Source: Aldehydirespirator sp965261105
GTDB taxonomy: Bacteria; Actinomycetota; Acidimicrobiia; Acidimicrobiales; Aldehydirespiratoraceae
NCBI GenBank assembly: GCA_965261105.1
Contig: CBDHCM010000005.1
Location: 1-64,000, forward strand
Reading direction: 5' to 3'
DNA: 64,000 bases
In this document: positions 1-8,458 of the stretch, in pieces
Numbering within the stretch: the stretch's first letter is position 1
How the letters are laid out: each line of letters begins with the position of its first letter
Translations under genes and position numbers: made by a program
Notes under the pieces: model-generated
Database searches by the model: none
Told to the model about the DNA's origin: nothing
What the model saw: the letters and a program-made list of their open reading frames with translations, nothing else

Positions 1-517
1 AAATCTGCGCGCCTGCCTTACGGGCTTTCGCCTGAATCGCAGGATAGTCGACCGTCAGCCACTCCCGGACCTTGGCGGGCACCTGTTCAATCGCCCGGCG
101 AACCGGCCGCTGGGGCGTGAGCCCCAGCGAGCGCAAGAGCCGCCCAACTGAGGCCAGGCTCAGGGTCACGCCGCAGTGCTGCCGAATCAGGTCTCGGACC
201 ATCGCCCGCGTCCAGAGGGCGAACTCGAACTGCAACTGCAGCGGGTTGTTCTGCGTCACCGTGCGATACACCCAGGCGCGCTGCTGCTCCGTCAGCTTGG
301 GTGGCCGCCCCGGAATCGGCAACGCCCGTAGCGCCTCGATACCACCGGCGCGATACTTGTTCAGCCAGTCATAGATTACAGTGCGGGCGAATCCCATCAC
401 CCGCATCACCGCGGAGGGGGCTTCCCCGGCTTCAACCCGCTGTACTGCCTGTATGCGAATGTCTTCGAGTGCCTTGTGGTCAAGCGAACGACCATCGCGT
501 TTCCTCACACTCTCCAT
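1..517 (-). CDS. IS630-family transposase, N-terminal part (runs off left edge)
   Basis: An open frame of 172 codons starts at the ATG whose complement ends at 517 (MESVRKRDGRSLDHK) and leaves the window at base 1. It has an N-terminal helix-turn-helix region (FARTVIYDWLNKYRAGG), a second HTH (SVGRLLRSLGLTPQRP) and the stretch LTVDYPAIQAKARKAGAQI, which in IS630 transposases immediately precedes the first DDE aspartate. The catalytic part lies outside the window. The element end should be just upstream, around 518-545, next to a TATATA-rich stretch, fitting the TA target preference of the family. Family assignment is by recognised motifs. Confidence 0.8.
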   Translation of the reverse strand, partial: MESVRKRDGRSLDHKALEDIRIQAVQRVEAGEAPSAVMRVMGFARTVIYDWLNKYRAGGIEALRALPIPGRPPKLTEQQRAWVYRTVTQNNPLQLQFEFALWTRAMVRDLIRQHCGVTLSLASVGRLLRSLGLTPQRPVRRAIEQVPAKVREWLTVDYPAIQAKARKAGAQI

Positions 518-546
518 TATATAGTGTCAGGTAACTTAGTTCCAGC

Positions 547-1584
547 TTAATAACTATCTCCATCAAGAATCGAGGGGAGAGTTTTTGATCCAATGACGAC
601 AAACCCTTGACCAAAATGGATACGTGTTACCTCCTCACCTTGACTGAACAATACTCCCGAAGGATACCTTTCCCATGCTATCAATTCCCCCACTGGCGTG
701 ACTACTGAGCCGATTTCAGGAACGACACCCGACAATCCAGAATTGGTGGCGACTGTCCACGGTGGATCAAACTCTGAATCTCCACTGGCGCGCCCGTACA
801 CGAACTCTGCGGCATAATCATCGCACGTGGACACGGTAAATTCTAAGTGCTCATTTGTGACCCGATAGATAGGCAGGCTGATCGTCCAAGGTTGCCGAAA
901 AACTTCCGGATCGTCGATCGTAGCCTCGTAAAAGAGTTGACTTGGATTGATCGGAGTATAGCGCTCAACGACATGGACACGATCACTATGATAGTTACCG
1001 TTGGCATCGAGCCATGTTGTCCCCAGCTGGCCGGCCACGTTAACGACAAGCGTGTCTCCCTCCCACGTGCCACGCGAGTGGCCCATCCAGGCATCGGCCG
1101 GCGCATCGAAGTCAGGCCGATTCATGTAGACGATCCGGCTCGCTCCGGCGAATTCATAGGCGAACAGGATGTACTCAGGTGTCTGGATAATTTGGAACGG
1201 ATACGGCATGTAGGTGGCGCGTGGAATGCCCGGTGCGTGACAGCGGATAGCCGGATCACGCTCGATCCGGTGCGCGGCGTTGTCCTGCTGCAGCTCCCGG
1301 CCGGCAGCATTATAGGGAATCCTACCGGCCAGCCAGGTGGGACGAATGGTCAATGTAGTGGTGCTGCCAGCCGAAATACCGCTAATTGCATGCGGCTCGA
1401 TGTTCTGGTGATAGTCACCCACGACCTGCCAAACGCCGTTTAGATCCAGCGCGCCATCATCCGTCCGCGGGTGCTCTTGCCCCGCTACGCGGGTCGTACC
1501 CGCGGACGATGCGAGTGCCAGCACCAACATGCCGTAGACCACCGGTTGAATCGCGATTGTGGCGTTGTGGGCCAAGTTGTGCAT
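547..1584 (-). CDS. Conserved secreted protein of unknown function
   Basis: I chose the ATG at 1584 because GGGAGG lies about 10 nt upstream and a plausible signal peptide (hydrophobic VVYGMLVLALASSAG, then TRVAGQEHP) follows. The frame is open 33 codons further but that part looks non-coding. The mature protein is about 310 aa, with the conserved-looking segments LDLNGVWQVVGD, GIPRATYMPYPFQIIQ, AWMGHSRGTWEGDTLVV and PEVFRQPWTISLPIYR. I recognise this pattern from abundant secreted hypothetical proteins of Acidobacteriota-like genomes, but no biochemical role is known to me. It stands alone between IS630 and an IS1595 remnant and appears intact. Confidence 0.7.
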   Translation of the reverse strand: MHNLAHNATIAIQPVVYGMLVLALASSAGTTRVAGQEHPRTDDGALDLNGVWQVVGDYHQNIEPHAISGISAGSTTTLTIRPTWLAGRIPYNAAGRELQQDNAAHRIERDPAIRCHAPGIPRATYMPYPFQIIQTPEYILFAYEFAGASRIVYMNRPDFDAPADAWMGHSRGTWEGDTLVVNVAGQLGTTWLDANGNYHSDRVHVVERYTPINPSQLFYEATIDDPEVFRQPWTISLPIYRVTNEHLEFTVSTCDDYAAEFVYGRASGDSEFDPPWTVATNSGLSGVVPEIGSVVTPVGELIAWERYPSGVLFSQGEEVTRIHFGQGFVVIGSKTLPSILDGDSY

Positions 1585-1763
1585 CTCGAGACCGCCTCCC
1601 AGGCAGTGGCGGTGCGCCGCCATTGCGTCGCCACAGCCTGCACACTGCGATTGCACGGATGCGGTAGCCGCAACGGACGCCACTCCCTAAACGCAGCATG
1701 CGTCGTTTTGCCTGTGGGGTCAACTCTGATCGTCGGACGCTCGCGACAGAGGCGAAAAATCAG

Positions 1764-3034
1764 CACTGCTGTCCCACAGAGTTTCTAATTGAGGCGGCTT
1801 GAACCTTCTATGTCTGTTAGAATGGTTTTGCCGCAAATCATTCAAAACACAGGAGATCCAAGCCGTGGCCCATCGTAACACAGTCTTCGGGCAACTTCTG
1901 ACGTTGCTTCCGCGACATGAATTCGACGCCGAGGCGCGCGGCCATCAGCGCGGGCAGCGTTTGCGCGTCATGAGCCGCTGGGCGCAGTTCGTCGCCCTCG
2001 GGCTGGGCCAGTTGGCCAGCCGGCAGAGCCTGCGCGACATCGTGAGCAATCTGCGCGCGCAACCCGCCAAGCTCTATCACCTGGGCGTTGGGACGGTCAG
2101 CCGCTCGTCGCTCGCGCGGGTCAACGCCGAGCAGCCCTACACGCTCTACGAAGCGTTGTTCGGCCGTCTGCTGAGTCGTTGCCAGCAACGGGCGCCGGGC
2201 CACGGTTTCCGCTTCAGGCACAAGCTGTATGCGGTCGATGCGTCGACCATCGACTTGTGTCTGGCGGTTTTCCCGTGGGCGTCGTTCCGCCGCACGAAGG
2301 CCGCGATCAAGCTGCACGTCGGGTTGGACCAAGCCGGCCACCTGCCGAGTTTCGTCAGCGTCACCGATGGCAAGACCGGCGACGTGACCGTGGCCCGCAC
2401 GTGGACGTTCGAGGCCGGCAGCGTGGTCGTCGCCGACCGCGCCTATCTCGATTTCGCGTGGTTTCACCAGTTGCAGGCCCGTGGCGTCACCTTCGTGACA
2501 CGCCTCAAGCGCGGCGTGCGGTACCGGGTCACCCACGAGCATGACGTCCGAGCCGGGACCGGTATTCTCAGCGACCAGACGATCGAACTGACCAGCGCCC
2601 GCAGCCGCAAGGTCTATCCCCACCGGCTGCGACGGGTCGTCTACCGCGACCAGCTGACAACAAATCGCTACGTGTTCGTGACCAACAACACCACGTGGGT
2701 CGCCAAGACGATCGCCGACCTGTACAAGTCCCGGTGGCAGATCGAGCTGTTCTTCAAGTGGATCAAACAGCATCTGAAAGTGAAACGTTTCGTGGGCCGG
2801 TCGAAGAACGCGGTCTTGACGCAACTGTGGGTGGCCACCTGCATGTACCTGCTGCTGGCCTACCTCAAGTTCGTCCTGCGGTTGTGCTGGAGCCTCAACC
2901 AGATGCTGCAGGTGCTTCAACTCAACGTCTTCGAACGCCGGCCTCTCGAAGACCTCTTCACGACCCATTCGCCACCAGACCGCGCCCGTCCGCAACTCGC
3001 GCTCGCTTGGGCCTGAGACTGTGGGACACTAGTG
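1764..3034 (+). mobile_element. IS4-family insertion sequence, copy 1
   Basis: Both ends are defined by comparison with the second copy at 40813-42083. Imperfect terminal inverted repeats begin CACTGCTGTCCCACAG on the left and, read inward from the right, CACTAGTGTCCCACAG. The element is flanked by a perfect 9-bp direct repeat AAAAATCAG at 1755-1763 and 3035-3043, a normal target duplication length for IS4. It is inserted in an IS1595 remnant. The ends and transposase look intact, so it may be recently active. Confidence 0.92.
1865..3016 (+). CDS. IS4-family transposase
   Basis: I use the GTG at 1865 because AGGAGA sits 8 nt upstream (1851-1856); the frame stays open to an ATG at 1799 without a good ribosome site. 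The 383-aa product has the IS4 DDE layout: Asp in YAVDASTID near residue 124, Asp in VVADRAYLD near 191, and the Y-2-R-3-E-6-K signature in YKSRWQIELFFKWIKQ with Glu near 292. It differs from the copy at 40831-41982 by only about half a dozen residues (HEHD/REHE, YPHRL/YPDRL, DQLTTN/DPLTRN, LRLCW/LRLRW, NVF/NIF). Confidence 0.93.
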   Translation: MAHRNTVFGQLLTLLPRHEFDAEARGHQRGQRLRVMSRWAQFVALGLGQLASRQSLRDIVSNLRAQPAKLYHLGVGTVSRSSLARVNAEQPYTLYEALFGRLLSRCQQRAPGHGFRFRHKLYAVDASTIDLCLAVFPWASFRRTKAAIKLHVGLDQAGHLPSFVSVTDGKTGDVTVARTWTFEAGSVVVADRAYLDFAWFHQLQARGVTFVTRLKRGVRYRVTHEHDVRAGTGILSDQTIELTSARSRKVYPHRLRRVVYRDQLTTNRYVFVTNNTTWVAKTIADLYKSRWQIELFFKWIKQHLKVKRFVGRSKNAVLTQLWVATCMYLLLAYLKFVLRLCWSLNQMLQVLQLNVFERRPLEDLFTTHSPPDRARPQLALAWA

Positions 3035-3245
3035 AAAAATCAGGGACTAAGGTCGCGATGGCCTCGCAGCCGTGCGGATGGCGGATCAGCTCCGCGTACT
3101 TGAGCCGCTTCCCCTCACCGCCACGCACAACCTCCCGCATCTGCGCAATCGTGTCCAGATCCCGGTTGTTGTGCCGCCCCTCGAATTCACCGACGTACCG
3201 GGGCAGGTACTCTGGCGACATCCGGTGGTAGACGCCCCGCCAGCG

Positions 3246-3650
3246 AGAGCACGGGCGTCGCGCCCTTCGTCACCACGTGCTTCGGCCCCCGGACGGCCGC
3301 CGCCGGGTTCCCCATGAGGACCTGGCTGACGACGAGCCAGTCGCCGAGCATGCGAATCGCGGCGAGGTGCTGCTTGACCGTGGGCGCCGACCGCGGGTGC
3401 ATCCGGATGTAGGCCGCCACGTGCAGCGGCGAGACCGCCTCGAGCGCCAGCCCGTGCGCCTCGCACCAGGCCAGGAACCGGCCCACGGCCCGTCCGTACG
3501 CCGCCCGCGTCCGCTAGTTGGCGATCCGCGCCGCGAAGAACTCGAGAAACCTTCCCCACCGCCGCCGGCCCCGCGTCGACGATCAGCCGCGCGCCCCGCT
3601 CAACGCGCGCCGGCCGCGCGGCGTCCTGCCACCCTTGCGCCCGCGAGCCC
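3246..3650 (-). pseudogene. Tyrosine recombinase N-terminal fragment
   Basis: The minus strand matches the first half of the intact recombinase at 37233-38222: FLAWCEAHGLALEAVSPLHV and SAPTVKQHLAAIRMLGDWL. An in-frame TAG replaces an arginine codon at about 3513-3515 and there are indels 5' of it. The 3' side breaks at 3246 where the IS1595 remnant begins. The catalytic half is missing here; a similar catalytic half lies at 5079-5720. Confidence 0.75.
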
Positions 3651-3785
3651 GGTCTGAGCGGCCGACGACGTGCATCGATTTCGCCGGAATGCGCAATCCT
3701 GCACGAAGAAGAACCCCCACACGACCGAAAGCAAAGAAACGAACCGGCGGGTCCACAGCAACCGTGGTATGGTTCCGCGCTCGCC

Positions 3786-4772
3786 ATGCCGCTGCCGCGT
3801 GTCTTCCTCGTGTTGCTGCTTCTCGCCGCCGTCGGTTCCTGCTTCCTCACCTTGCCGGCCGAGGCCACCGAGCTGCCCTTCGCGGACCTCGTCGACACGG
3901 CCGCCCGGCGTTACGGCGTTGACCCCGACCTGGTTCACGCCGTCATCGCCGTCGAGTCAGGATACCGCGCGAGCGCGCAATCGCGGGCCGGAGCCCAGGG
4001 CCTGATGCAGTTGATGCCCGGCACGCAGCGCGACTTCGGCGTCTCGGACGCCTTCGACCCCCGGCAGAATGTCGACGCAGGCGTCGCCTACCTGCGGCGT
4101 CTCACCGACGAGTTCGGGACCGTTCTCGCGCTCGCCGCCTACAACGCCGGGCCCGGCGCCGTGCGCCACTACAACGGCATTCCGCCCTACGATGAGACGC
4201 GTGCCTACGTACGTGCCGTCCTCGCCCGAGGCCGACCAGCGGCGGGCGGACAGGGCGCTCCCCCAGACGTCCTGCTCCGGCGCGACGGGCAGGGTGACCA
4301 CGAGGCAGCCGCCGGGGTGGGCCGCGGGCTGCAGCCGCCGGACGAGGCGGCGGGGAGGCGGGGTGTCTCGAACGAACGGCAGATACAGGTCGGGGGCGCC
4401 GGGCCGCCACAAGCCGCGGCGGACGCCTCCCCCCTCGTGCTCCCCGCCGCCGCGGACCGGCTCACGGTGGTGGACACCCAGATGGACTGCAATAGTCCCG
4501 TCCTTCCAGCACTCGCCGCAATACAGGCTCTCGAGTTCGGCGGCGCGAGGCGCGCGCCTGATCGTCCCTCCTCTGGACGCAGGGATCCCGCGGCGGGACC
4601 CGACCGACGTGCATGGGCGTGCTTGTTGCCGGCCGCCGGAGAAGCTCGCCGCGGGCACGATGACGCCAAGTGGAACATCGGCGCGGCGGCAGCTGCGGAA
4701 CTCGAAGAGCTGCTCGTGCGGCGGTGGGCGGAGCGGGGCATGTCGGTCGGCTCGGCGCCTGCGCGGGAGTGA
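3786..4772 (+). CDS. Lytic transglycosylase (SLT fold) with an unusual C-terminal extension
   Basis: Residues 1-28 form a signal peptide (MPLPRVFLVLLLLAAVG...PAEA). An SLT domain spans about residues 30-150: the catalytic glutamate is E57 in HAVIAVESGYRAS, followed by GAQGLMQLMPGTQ, NVDAGVAYLRRL and ALAAYNAGPGAVRHYNG. It should cleave peptidoglycan in the periplasm, and proteins of this size often assist secretion or conjugation machines. After residue about 150 the sequence becomes low-complexity and matches no family I know; it may be a fused or frameshifted tail. The stop (4770-4772) is followed after 2 nt by the next ATG, which suggests the tail is translated. Codons of the SLT part are convincingly coding; the tail is less so. 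Confidence 0.75.
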   Translation: MPLPRVFLVLLLLAAVGSCFLTLPAEATELPFADLVDTAARRYGVDPDLVHAVIAVESGYRASAQSRAGAQGLMQLMPGTQRDFGVSDAFDPRQNVDAGVAYLRRLTDEFGTVLALAAYNAGPGAVRHYNGIPPYDETRAYVRAVLARGRPAAGGQGAPPDVLLRRDGQGDHEAAAGVGRGLQPPDEAAGRRGVSNERQIQVGGAGPPQAAADASPLVLPAAADRLTVVDTQMDCNSPVLPALAAIQALEFGGARRAPDRPSSGRRDPAAGPDRRAWACLLPAAGEARRGHDDAKWNIGAAAAAELEELLVRRWAERGMSVGSAPARE

Positions 4773-4774
4773 GC

Positions 4775-4948
4775 ATGAAGGTGTTCGAGATCGTCTTCAA
4801 GGGCGGCGAACACGGAGAGGTCATCGCAGACCGCATGATCCAGGACCACCGGAGGCAGCAGTACCGCTTCTACAGCGCAGACAACGAGGTCCTCACCATC
4901 TTCGACCTTTCGGTTGTGAAGGAGGTGGTTGAGCGGAAGGGCTCCTGA
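4775..4948 (+). CDS. Small conserved-looking hypothetical protein, 57 aa
   Basis: The ATG at 4775 lies 2 nt after the stop of the transglycosylase frame and has GGAG 6 nt upstream inside it, so translational coupling is likely. The product starts MKVFEIVFKGGEHGEVIADR and ends VVKEVVERKGS, with a beta-rich, non-repetitive composition. I do not recognise a family. Nothing in it suggests a membrane segment or signal. Confidence 0.5.
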   Translation: MKVFEIVFKGGEHGEVIADRMIQDHRRQQYRFYSADNEVLTIFDLSVVKEVVERKGS

Positions 4949-5033
4949 AAGGAAGGGTCAAAGGGCGCAGCAGGAAAGCAGCGGGTTATTCGTCGGCATC
5001 CGCCGGACGAGCTGCGGAGGCCTCGACCGTCCC

Positions 5034-5058
5034 GAGACCGCCGAGCTACCGCGGTCTC
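5034..5058. terminator. GC-rich hairpin between the small gene and a recombinase remnant
   Basis: GAGACCGC at 5034-5041 pairs perfectly with GCGGTCTC at 5051-5058 over a 9-nt loop. It lies between converging frames (57-aa gene on plus, recombinase remnant on minus), a sensible place for a bidirectional terminator, but there is no U-tract. Confidence 0.35.
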
Positions 5059-5078
5059 GTCGACCGAGGCACAGGCCG

Positions 5079-5720
5079 CTAGATCACGATGCGCTCAATC
5101 TCGTCGACGGTGATTGTGTCCGCCGTCCGGTCGTAGAGCTTCGTCGTCTTCGGGGATGCGTGCCCGGCGATCTGCTGCGCGTGCTCGAGCGTCCCCCCGT
5201 TCGACAGATACGCCGTGATCCCCGTCGCCCGAAACGTGTGGCAGCAGGTCGAGGGCGGCAGACCCACGGCCGCCGCACGCCGCTTGATCATGGCCAGGAC
5301 GAGGCGCCTCGACAGCGCCCGGTCCGTCAGCCTCCGCCCCGCCGGGTCGACGCTCTGGAAGAGCGCCGCCTTCGCCTCGTCGAGCTCGGCCGCCTCGAGG
5401 TAGTCATCGAGCGCCTCGGCCGCCCGATGGTGGGCCGGGACGTCGTGACGCTTGCCGCCCTTCTCGTGGAGCCTGAGCCACCCCCGGCTCTCCTGCCGGA
5501 AGTAGTCCTGCCGCCGCATGCCGATGACCGCGCTCACCCGCGCGAAGCTGTAGAGCATCACCGAGACGAGCGCCCGGTCGCGCAGGCCCGCGAGCGCGGC
5601 GGTGTCGATCGCCTCGAGGAGCCGGCGGGCCTCGGCCGGCGAGAGCACGGGCGTCGCGCGCCCTTCGTGACGACGTGCTTCGCCCCCCGGACCGCGGCCG
5701 CCGGGTTCACCGGGTTCCTG
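5079..5720 (-). pseudogene. Tyrosine recombinase, catalytic-domain remnant with frameshift
   Basis: The frame is over 90% identical by eye to the C-terminal two thirds of the recombinase at 37233-38222. It retains the catalytic residues: Arg in SFARVSAVIGMR, HTFR, HASPK and the Tyr in TTKLYDRTAD. Two extra bases near 5660 (a GC repeat) shift the frame between KHVVTKGA and TPVLSPAEARRLL, and homology stops near 5720. The N-terminal SAM-like domain is absent, so it should be inactive. Confidence 0.8.
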
Positions 5721-5814
5721 CGCGAGCAACCGAGCCCGGTCGGCTGTTTCCCCGGACCTCCCACCTGGATCCGCAACGACCCCAATGTGACAATCTGAAG
5801 CTGGTCTGCCCATT

Positions 5815-6078
5815 GATCGGACGTGTCACCCGAGCCCACAAGGGGGTCGGCACGTAGCCCGCTAACCGCAGTCCAGGATAGAATCTGAGCCTCTAGACGC
5901 GATGCCTCGTGTTATCACTTTATTTTTGGGAGCCACCACATGGCAGACGACAATCTGCAATCATAAATCGAGCGGCTTAAAGCAGAAAATGAGCGCCTGA
6001 AGAGCGATCGTGGTCGCACCGCAAGCCTCAAGGTCAGCGCGAAGGGCGGCGTGTCGGTCTATGGTCTCGGTCGCTTTC
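5815..6078 (+). repeat. Module repeat A, left part (partner at about 19686-19950)
   Basis: From GATCGGACGTGTCACCCGAG onward the sequence matches the region leading into and through the start of the gene at 19810. The match resumes after the IS3 element at 7431 and continues past the stop codon at 7543. Confidence 0.8.
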
Positions 6079-6093
6079 TGGCCATGATCCGAT

Positions 6094-7074
6094 TCAGTGG
6101 ACGGTTTCGTTGAGTTGATCGTTCCTCGGTGTCTGTTCTTTTCTCATTGAAAAAGACAACGGGTGTGGAGCCTGTGGGAAACCGCGTCCTTGGCGGTTTT
6201 CCATAGGATCCACGCCCTCTTCGTTTGCGCGTCGTTCAAATGCCGCTGGACTGATCTGGCCAAGCGTCGAGTGCCGGCGCCGTTGGTTATAGAACACTTC
6301 GATGTAGTCGAACAACTCCATCTTTGCGTCTCCGTACGTGTGGAACCGATCGGCGAGCTCACTCTTCACGGTGGAGAAGAAGCTCTCCATGACGGCGTTG
6401 TCGTGGCAGTTGCCCCGGCGGCTCATGCTGCAGACGATCCCGCGCGCATCCAGGAGCGCCTGGTAGTCCGCGCTCGCGTACGTGCAGCCTTGGTCGGAGT
6501 GGTGCAACAGGCCGATCTCCGGGCACCGTCGTTTCAGCGCCATCTCCAGCGCCTTGATGGTCAGGTGGCGATCGTTGACGGCGCTCACGGCCCAGCCGAC
6601 CGCGAATCGCGAGAACAGGTCGAGGACGACGGCGAGATAGAGCTTGCCGCTCGAGCCGATGACAAACTCGGTCGTGTCCCCGACCCAGCGCTGATTCGGT
6701 GCGGCGGCGTCGAACTGCCGGTCGAGGAGATTCGCGGCCACCGGCTGGTCGTGATCGCTCATCGTGGTCAACGTGAACCGTTTGCGGGTGCGCGCCTTCA
6801 GGCCGCCTTCCTGCATCAACCGGATCACGCGCTTCCGGCTGACCTGCTCGTCTTGCTCGATCAGATCCTCGTGAATACGGGGACTGCCGTACCGCTGCTT
6901 GCTCTCGGCAAATGACGCCTGGACCAGCACCTTCAGGCGGCGGTCCTCCCGCTCGTGCGTCGATTCCGGGCGCTGCTGCCAGGCGTAGAAGCCACTCGGT
7001 GTGACGCCCAGCCAGCGACACAGTTGCGTGAGCGGATAGCTGGCCTTCTCCGTCTGGATCCACGCGAATTTCAC
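6094..7074 (-). CDS. IS3-family transposase OrfB (integrase core)
   Basis: This 326-aa frame starts with GTG at 7074 overlapping the orfA stop (GTGA) but is more likely made as an OrfAB fusion. It has the IS3 HTH_21 region (YPLTQLCRWLGVTPSGFYAW) and an rve core with DDE residues: Asp in WVGDTTEF, Asp in LLHHSDQGCTYAS, Glu in NAVMESFFSTVKSEL. It ends in the usual YNQRRRHSTLGQISPAAFE. Nothing appears broken. Confidence 0.92.
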   Translation of the reverse strand: MKFAWIQTEKASYPLTQLCRWLGVTPSGFYAWQQRPESTHEREDRRLKVLVQASFAESKQRYGSPRIHEDLIEQDEQVSRKRVIRLMQEGGLKARTRKRFTLTTMSDHDQPVAANLLDRQFDAAAPNQRWVGDTTEFVIGSSGKLYLAVVLDLFSRFAVGWAVSAVNDRHLTIKALEMALKRRCPEIGLLHHSDQGCTYASADYQALLDARGIVCSMSRRGNCHDNAVMESFFSTVKSELADRFHTYGDAKMELFDYIEVFYNQRRRHSTLGQISPAAFERRANEEGVDPMENRQGRGFPQAPHPLSFSMRKEQTPRNDQLNETVH

Positions 7075-7385
7075 AGGTGGTCCCTCGCGAAGAAGGCCGC
7101 CGCTTTTTTTAGGACGTCGCGCTCCATGCGCAGCTCGCGCACTTCCTTGCGCAGCCGCGCCAGCTCCTCACGCTCCGCCGTCGTCAGGCCCGTCTTGCCC
7201 TTCGTCCGATCCGCGCGGGCCTGCTCGACCCAGTTGCGCAGCGACGACTCCGTCAAGCCCAGATCGCGCGCCGCGGACGCGACCGTCTTGCCCTCATCGA
7301 GGACCAGTCGTACCGCCCCCGTCTTGTAGTCATCCGTGAAGCTCCGCCGCGTCCGCCTGCCCTGCGTGTCCGTCATGGTCGACAT
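7071..7385 (-). CDS. IS3-family transposase OrfA (HTH)
   Basis: I start at the ATG at 7385 (MSTMTDTQGRRTRRSF), which has AGGGG about 6 nt upstream; an in-frame GTG further up lies in the terminal repeat. The product has a helix-turn-helix (VASAARDLGLTESSLRNWV) followed by a leucine-rich coiled coil (ELARLRKEVRELRMERDVL) for dimerisation. The A7 slippery run near its end links it to orfB. Confidence 0.9.
   Translation of the reverse strand: MSTMTDTQGRRTRRSFTDDYKTGAVRLVLDEGKTVASAARDLGLTESSLRNWVEQARADRTKGKTGLTTAEREELARLRKEVRELRMERDVLKKAAAFFARDHL
7104..7110 (-). promoter_or_regulatory. Programmed -1 frameshift site (A7) of IS3
   Basis: On the minus strand the coding strand reads CTAAAAAAAGCGG within orfA. 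A -1 slip here moves exactly into the orfB frame, and that frame is open from the slip to the orfB GTG (KKSGGLLREGPPVKFAW). This is the standard way IS3 elements make the OrfAB transposase. Confidence 0.8.
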
Positions 7386-7700
7386 CGTATTCCCCTCTCG
7401 GAAGATGTCCACCAAACCGGATCAAGCCCATTCCAATCACGCTCTATAAGGAGCAGTGGACAACATTGCTTTCCATGACCGATGAGATTAGAGCGTTTAT
7501 AAAAGAACATGAAGCAGAGTTAAAATCGAAGGCGGAGGCGTAGCAGAACGGACTGTCCGGGGAGTCAGGGACGCAGGAGCCGCGACGGTTTCCGGATCAG
7601 AGTCCCGGGGGGAGGCTTCGTCTCCTCCGCGCGCGTCGAGTGCGTCGCAAGGACGGCGGCGCGGACCTTCGAGACGCCAAAAGAGCTCGGGGGAGGATCA

Positions 7701-8140
7701 GCATGGCTCGTTCGACTACACTACTACCCGTGGCGGGTGGGAGAAAGAGGAGCTACGAATGAAAGACGTCATCGCGCTGCTGAATGACAAACGGTCTGAA
7801 TTACTGGACAGTGTCGCTCGAATCGATGCGGCGATCGCCGCCCTTGGTGTGAAGCCGCGCTCGTCCGCGCCTTCCAGGCAGCCTGCGAAGCGTAGGCGCC
7901 GCGAGATGTCAGCCGAGGCAAAGCAAGCGGTCTCGGACCGGATGAAGAACTATTGGGCGGAACGCAGGACGCAGGCTGAGACTACCAGCAGCGGTGACGC
8001 GGCGAACGCGGACGACGCGCCGACAGAGGCGTAGGTACCTACGCAGTGAGCTATCTGTCGCCCTACCTGTTTCAAGCCCGGCATACAGCCTCCTGACGTG
8101 ATCCGGCAGGTTGACGGATCGGCCGTTATCGGACTCCGGC
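7701..8140 (+). repeat. Module repeat B (partner at about 19085-19525)
   Basis: About 440 bp carrying the 91-aa gene, its ribosome site (AAAGGAG or AAGAGGAG before CTACGAATG) and about 100 bp downstream (GTTTCAAGCCCGGCATACAG, then GGCAGGTTGACGGATCGGCC) are near-identical at 19085-19525. A third matching piece lies at 7590-7690 and 20384-20480. The order of the pieces differs between the two loci. Confidence 0.8.
7759..8034 (+). CDS. Small basic hypothetical protein, 91 aa (paralogue of 19143)
   Basis: An ATG at 7759 follows GAGGAGCTACGA. The N-terminal half is a short helical region (MKDVIALLNDKRSELLDSVA) and the middle is strongly basic: AKRRRREMSAEAKQAVSDRM then KNYWAERRTQ. The pattern K/R-rich, MSAEAK, then W is one I associate with small chromatin-like or DNA-binding hypotheticals of several phyla; function is unknown. 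The tail is acidic. Its copy at 19143-19418 differs at about 10 of 91 residues, so both may be functional. Confidence 0.65.
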   Translation: MKDVIALLNDKRSELLDSVARIDAAIAALGVKPRSSAPSRQPAKRRRREMSAEAKQAVSDRMKNYWAERRTQAETTSSGDAANADDAPTEA

Positions 8141-8443
8141 CTACGGTGCCCGCGCCAGAACCTCGATGGTGGCGATGACCACCTCCGCCGCGCTGTGATC
8201 GCCCGCGTCGCTCAGCTTCGACACAAGCTCTCGTAGCTGGTCGACTGCATCCTTGAGGGCTGCCGGTAAATCGGGTGCAAGGTCGGCCGGCGGGCTTGGG
8301 GGACGGGGATGCTGCACTTCTGATTGCGCCGACAGGACAGATTGAATGCTGCCGCGGACGATCCATGCCGCACTGTGCTCACCGGCATCGCTCAACTTCG
8401 ACGCGATCGTTTCCAGCTGGTCGGCTGCATCCTTCCGCGTCAT
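8141..8443 (-). CDS. Hypothetical protein built of two homologous repeats
   Basis: I prefer the ATG at 8443 (MTRKDAADQLE); a GTG five codons upstream is possible. The 100-aa product contains the same unit twice: DAADQLETIASKLSDAGEHS (then AAWIVRGSIQSVL) and DAVDQLRELVSKLSDAGDHS (then AAEVVIATIEVLA), joined by a proline-rich linker. Each unit looks like a helical hairpin. No family recognised; no signal peptide or membrane segment. Confidence 0.55.
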   Translation of the reverse strand: MTRKDAADQLETIASKLSDAGEHSAAWIVRGSIQSVLSAQSEVQHPRPPSPPADLAPDLPAALKDAVDQLRELVSKLSDAGDHSAAEVVIATIEVLARAP

Positions 8444-8458
8444 GCCCCACGATAGCAC

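Larger units (their letters stand above)
1720..3245 (-). pseudogene. IS1595-like transposase C-terminal remnant, split by IS4
   Basis: On the minus strand from 3245 to 3035 the frame reads RMSPEYLPRYVGEFEGRHN and NRDLDTIAQMREVV, the C-terminal signature of ISXO2/IS1595-type transposases. Removing the IS4 element (1764-3034) and one 9-bp target copy restores the frame across the junction and it then runs to a TGA at 1720. The 5' side at 3246 changes abruptly into a recombinase fragment, so only about 80 C-terminal codons survive. Confidence 0.65.
6079..7430 (-). mobile_element. IS3-family insertion sequence (complete)
   Basis: The ends are TGG-CATGATCCG-type inverted repeats: TGGCCATGATCCGATTCAG on the left and TGGGCTTGATCCGGTTTGG read inward from the right. 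The insertion duplicated TTC (6076-6078 and 7431-7433), which exactly explains the broken 82-aa gene around it. Length 1352 bp is typical for the family. Confidence 0.92.
5941..7543 (+). pseudogene. Broken paralogue of the 82-aa protein at 19810, split by IS3
   Basis: The start MADDNLQS is intact, but the next codon is TAA where the paralogue has GAA (Glu), and an IS3 element (6079-7430) lies in the middle. Joining 6078 to 7434, which removes one copy of the 3-bp duplication, gives the same length as the intact gene and continues ITLYKEQWTTLLSMTDEIRA to the stop at 7543. The gene is dead by two independent lesions. See the entry at 19810 for the family. Confidence 0.85.

Noticed and set aside
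1838..2995. 385-codon frame antisense to the IS4 transposase
   Set aside because: Same shadow occurs in both IS4 copies and mirrors the transposase codons.
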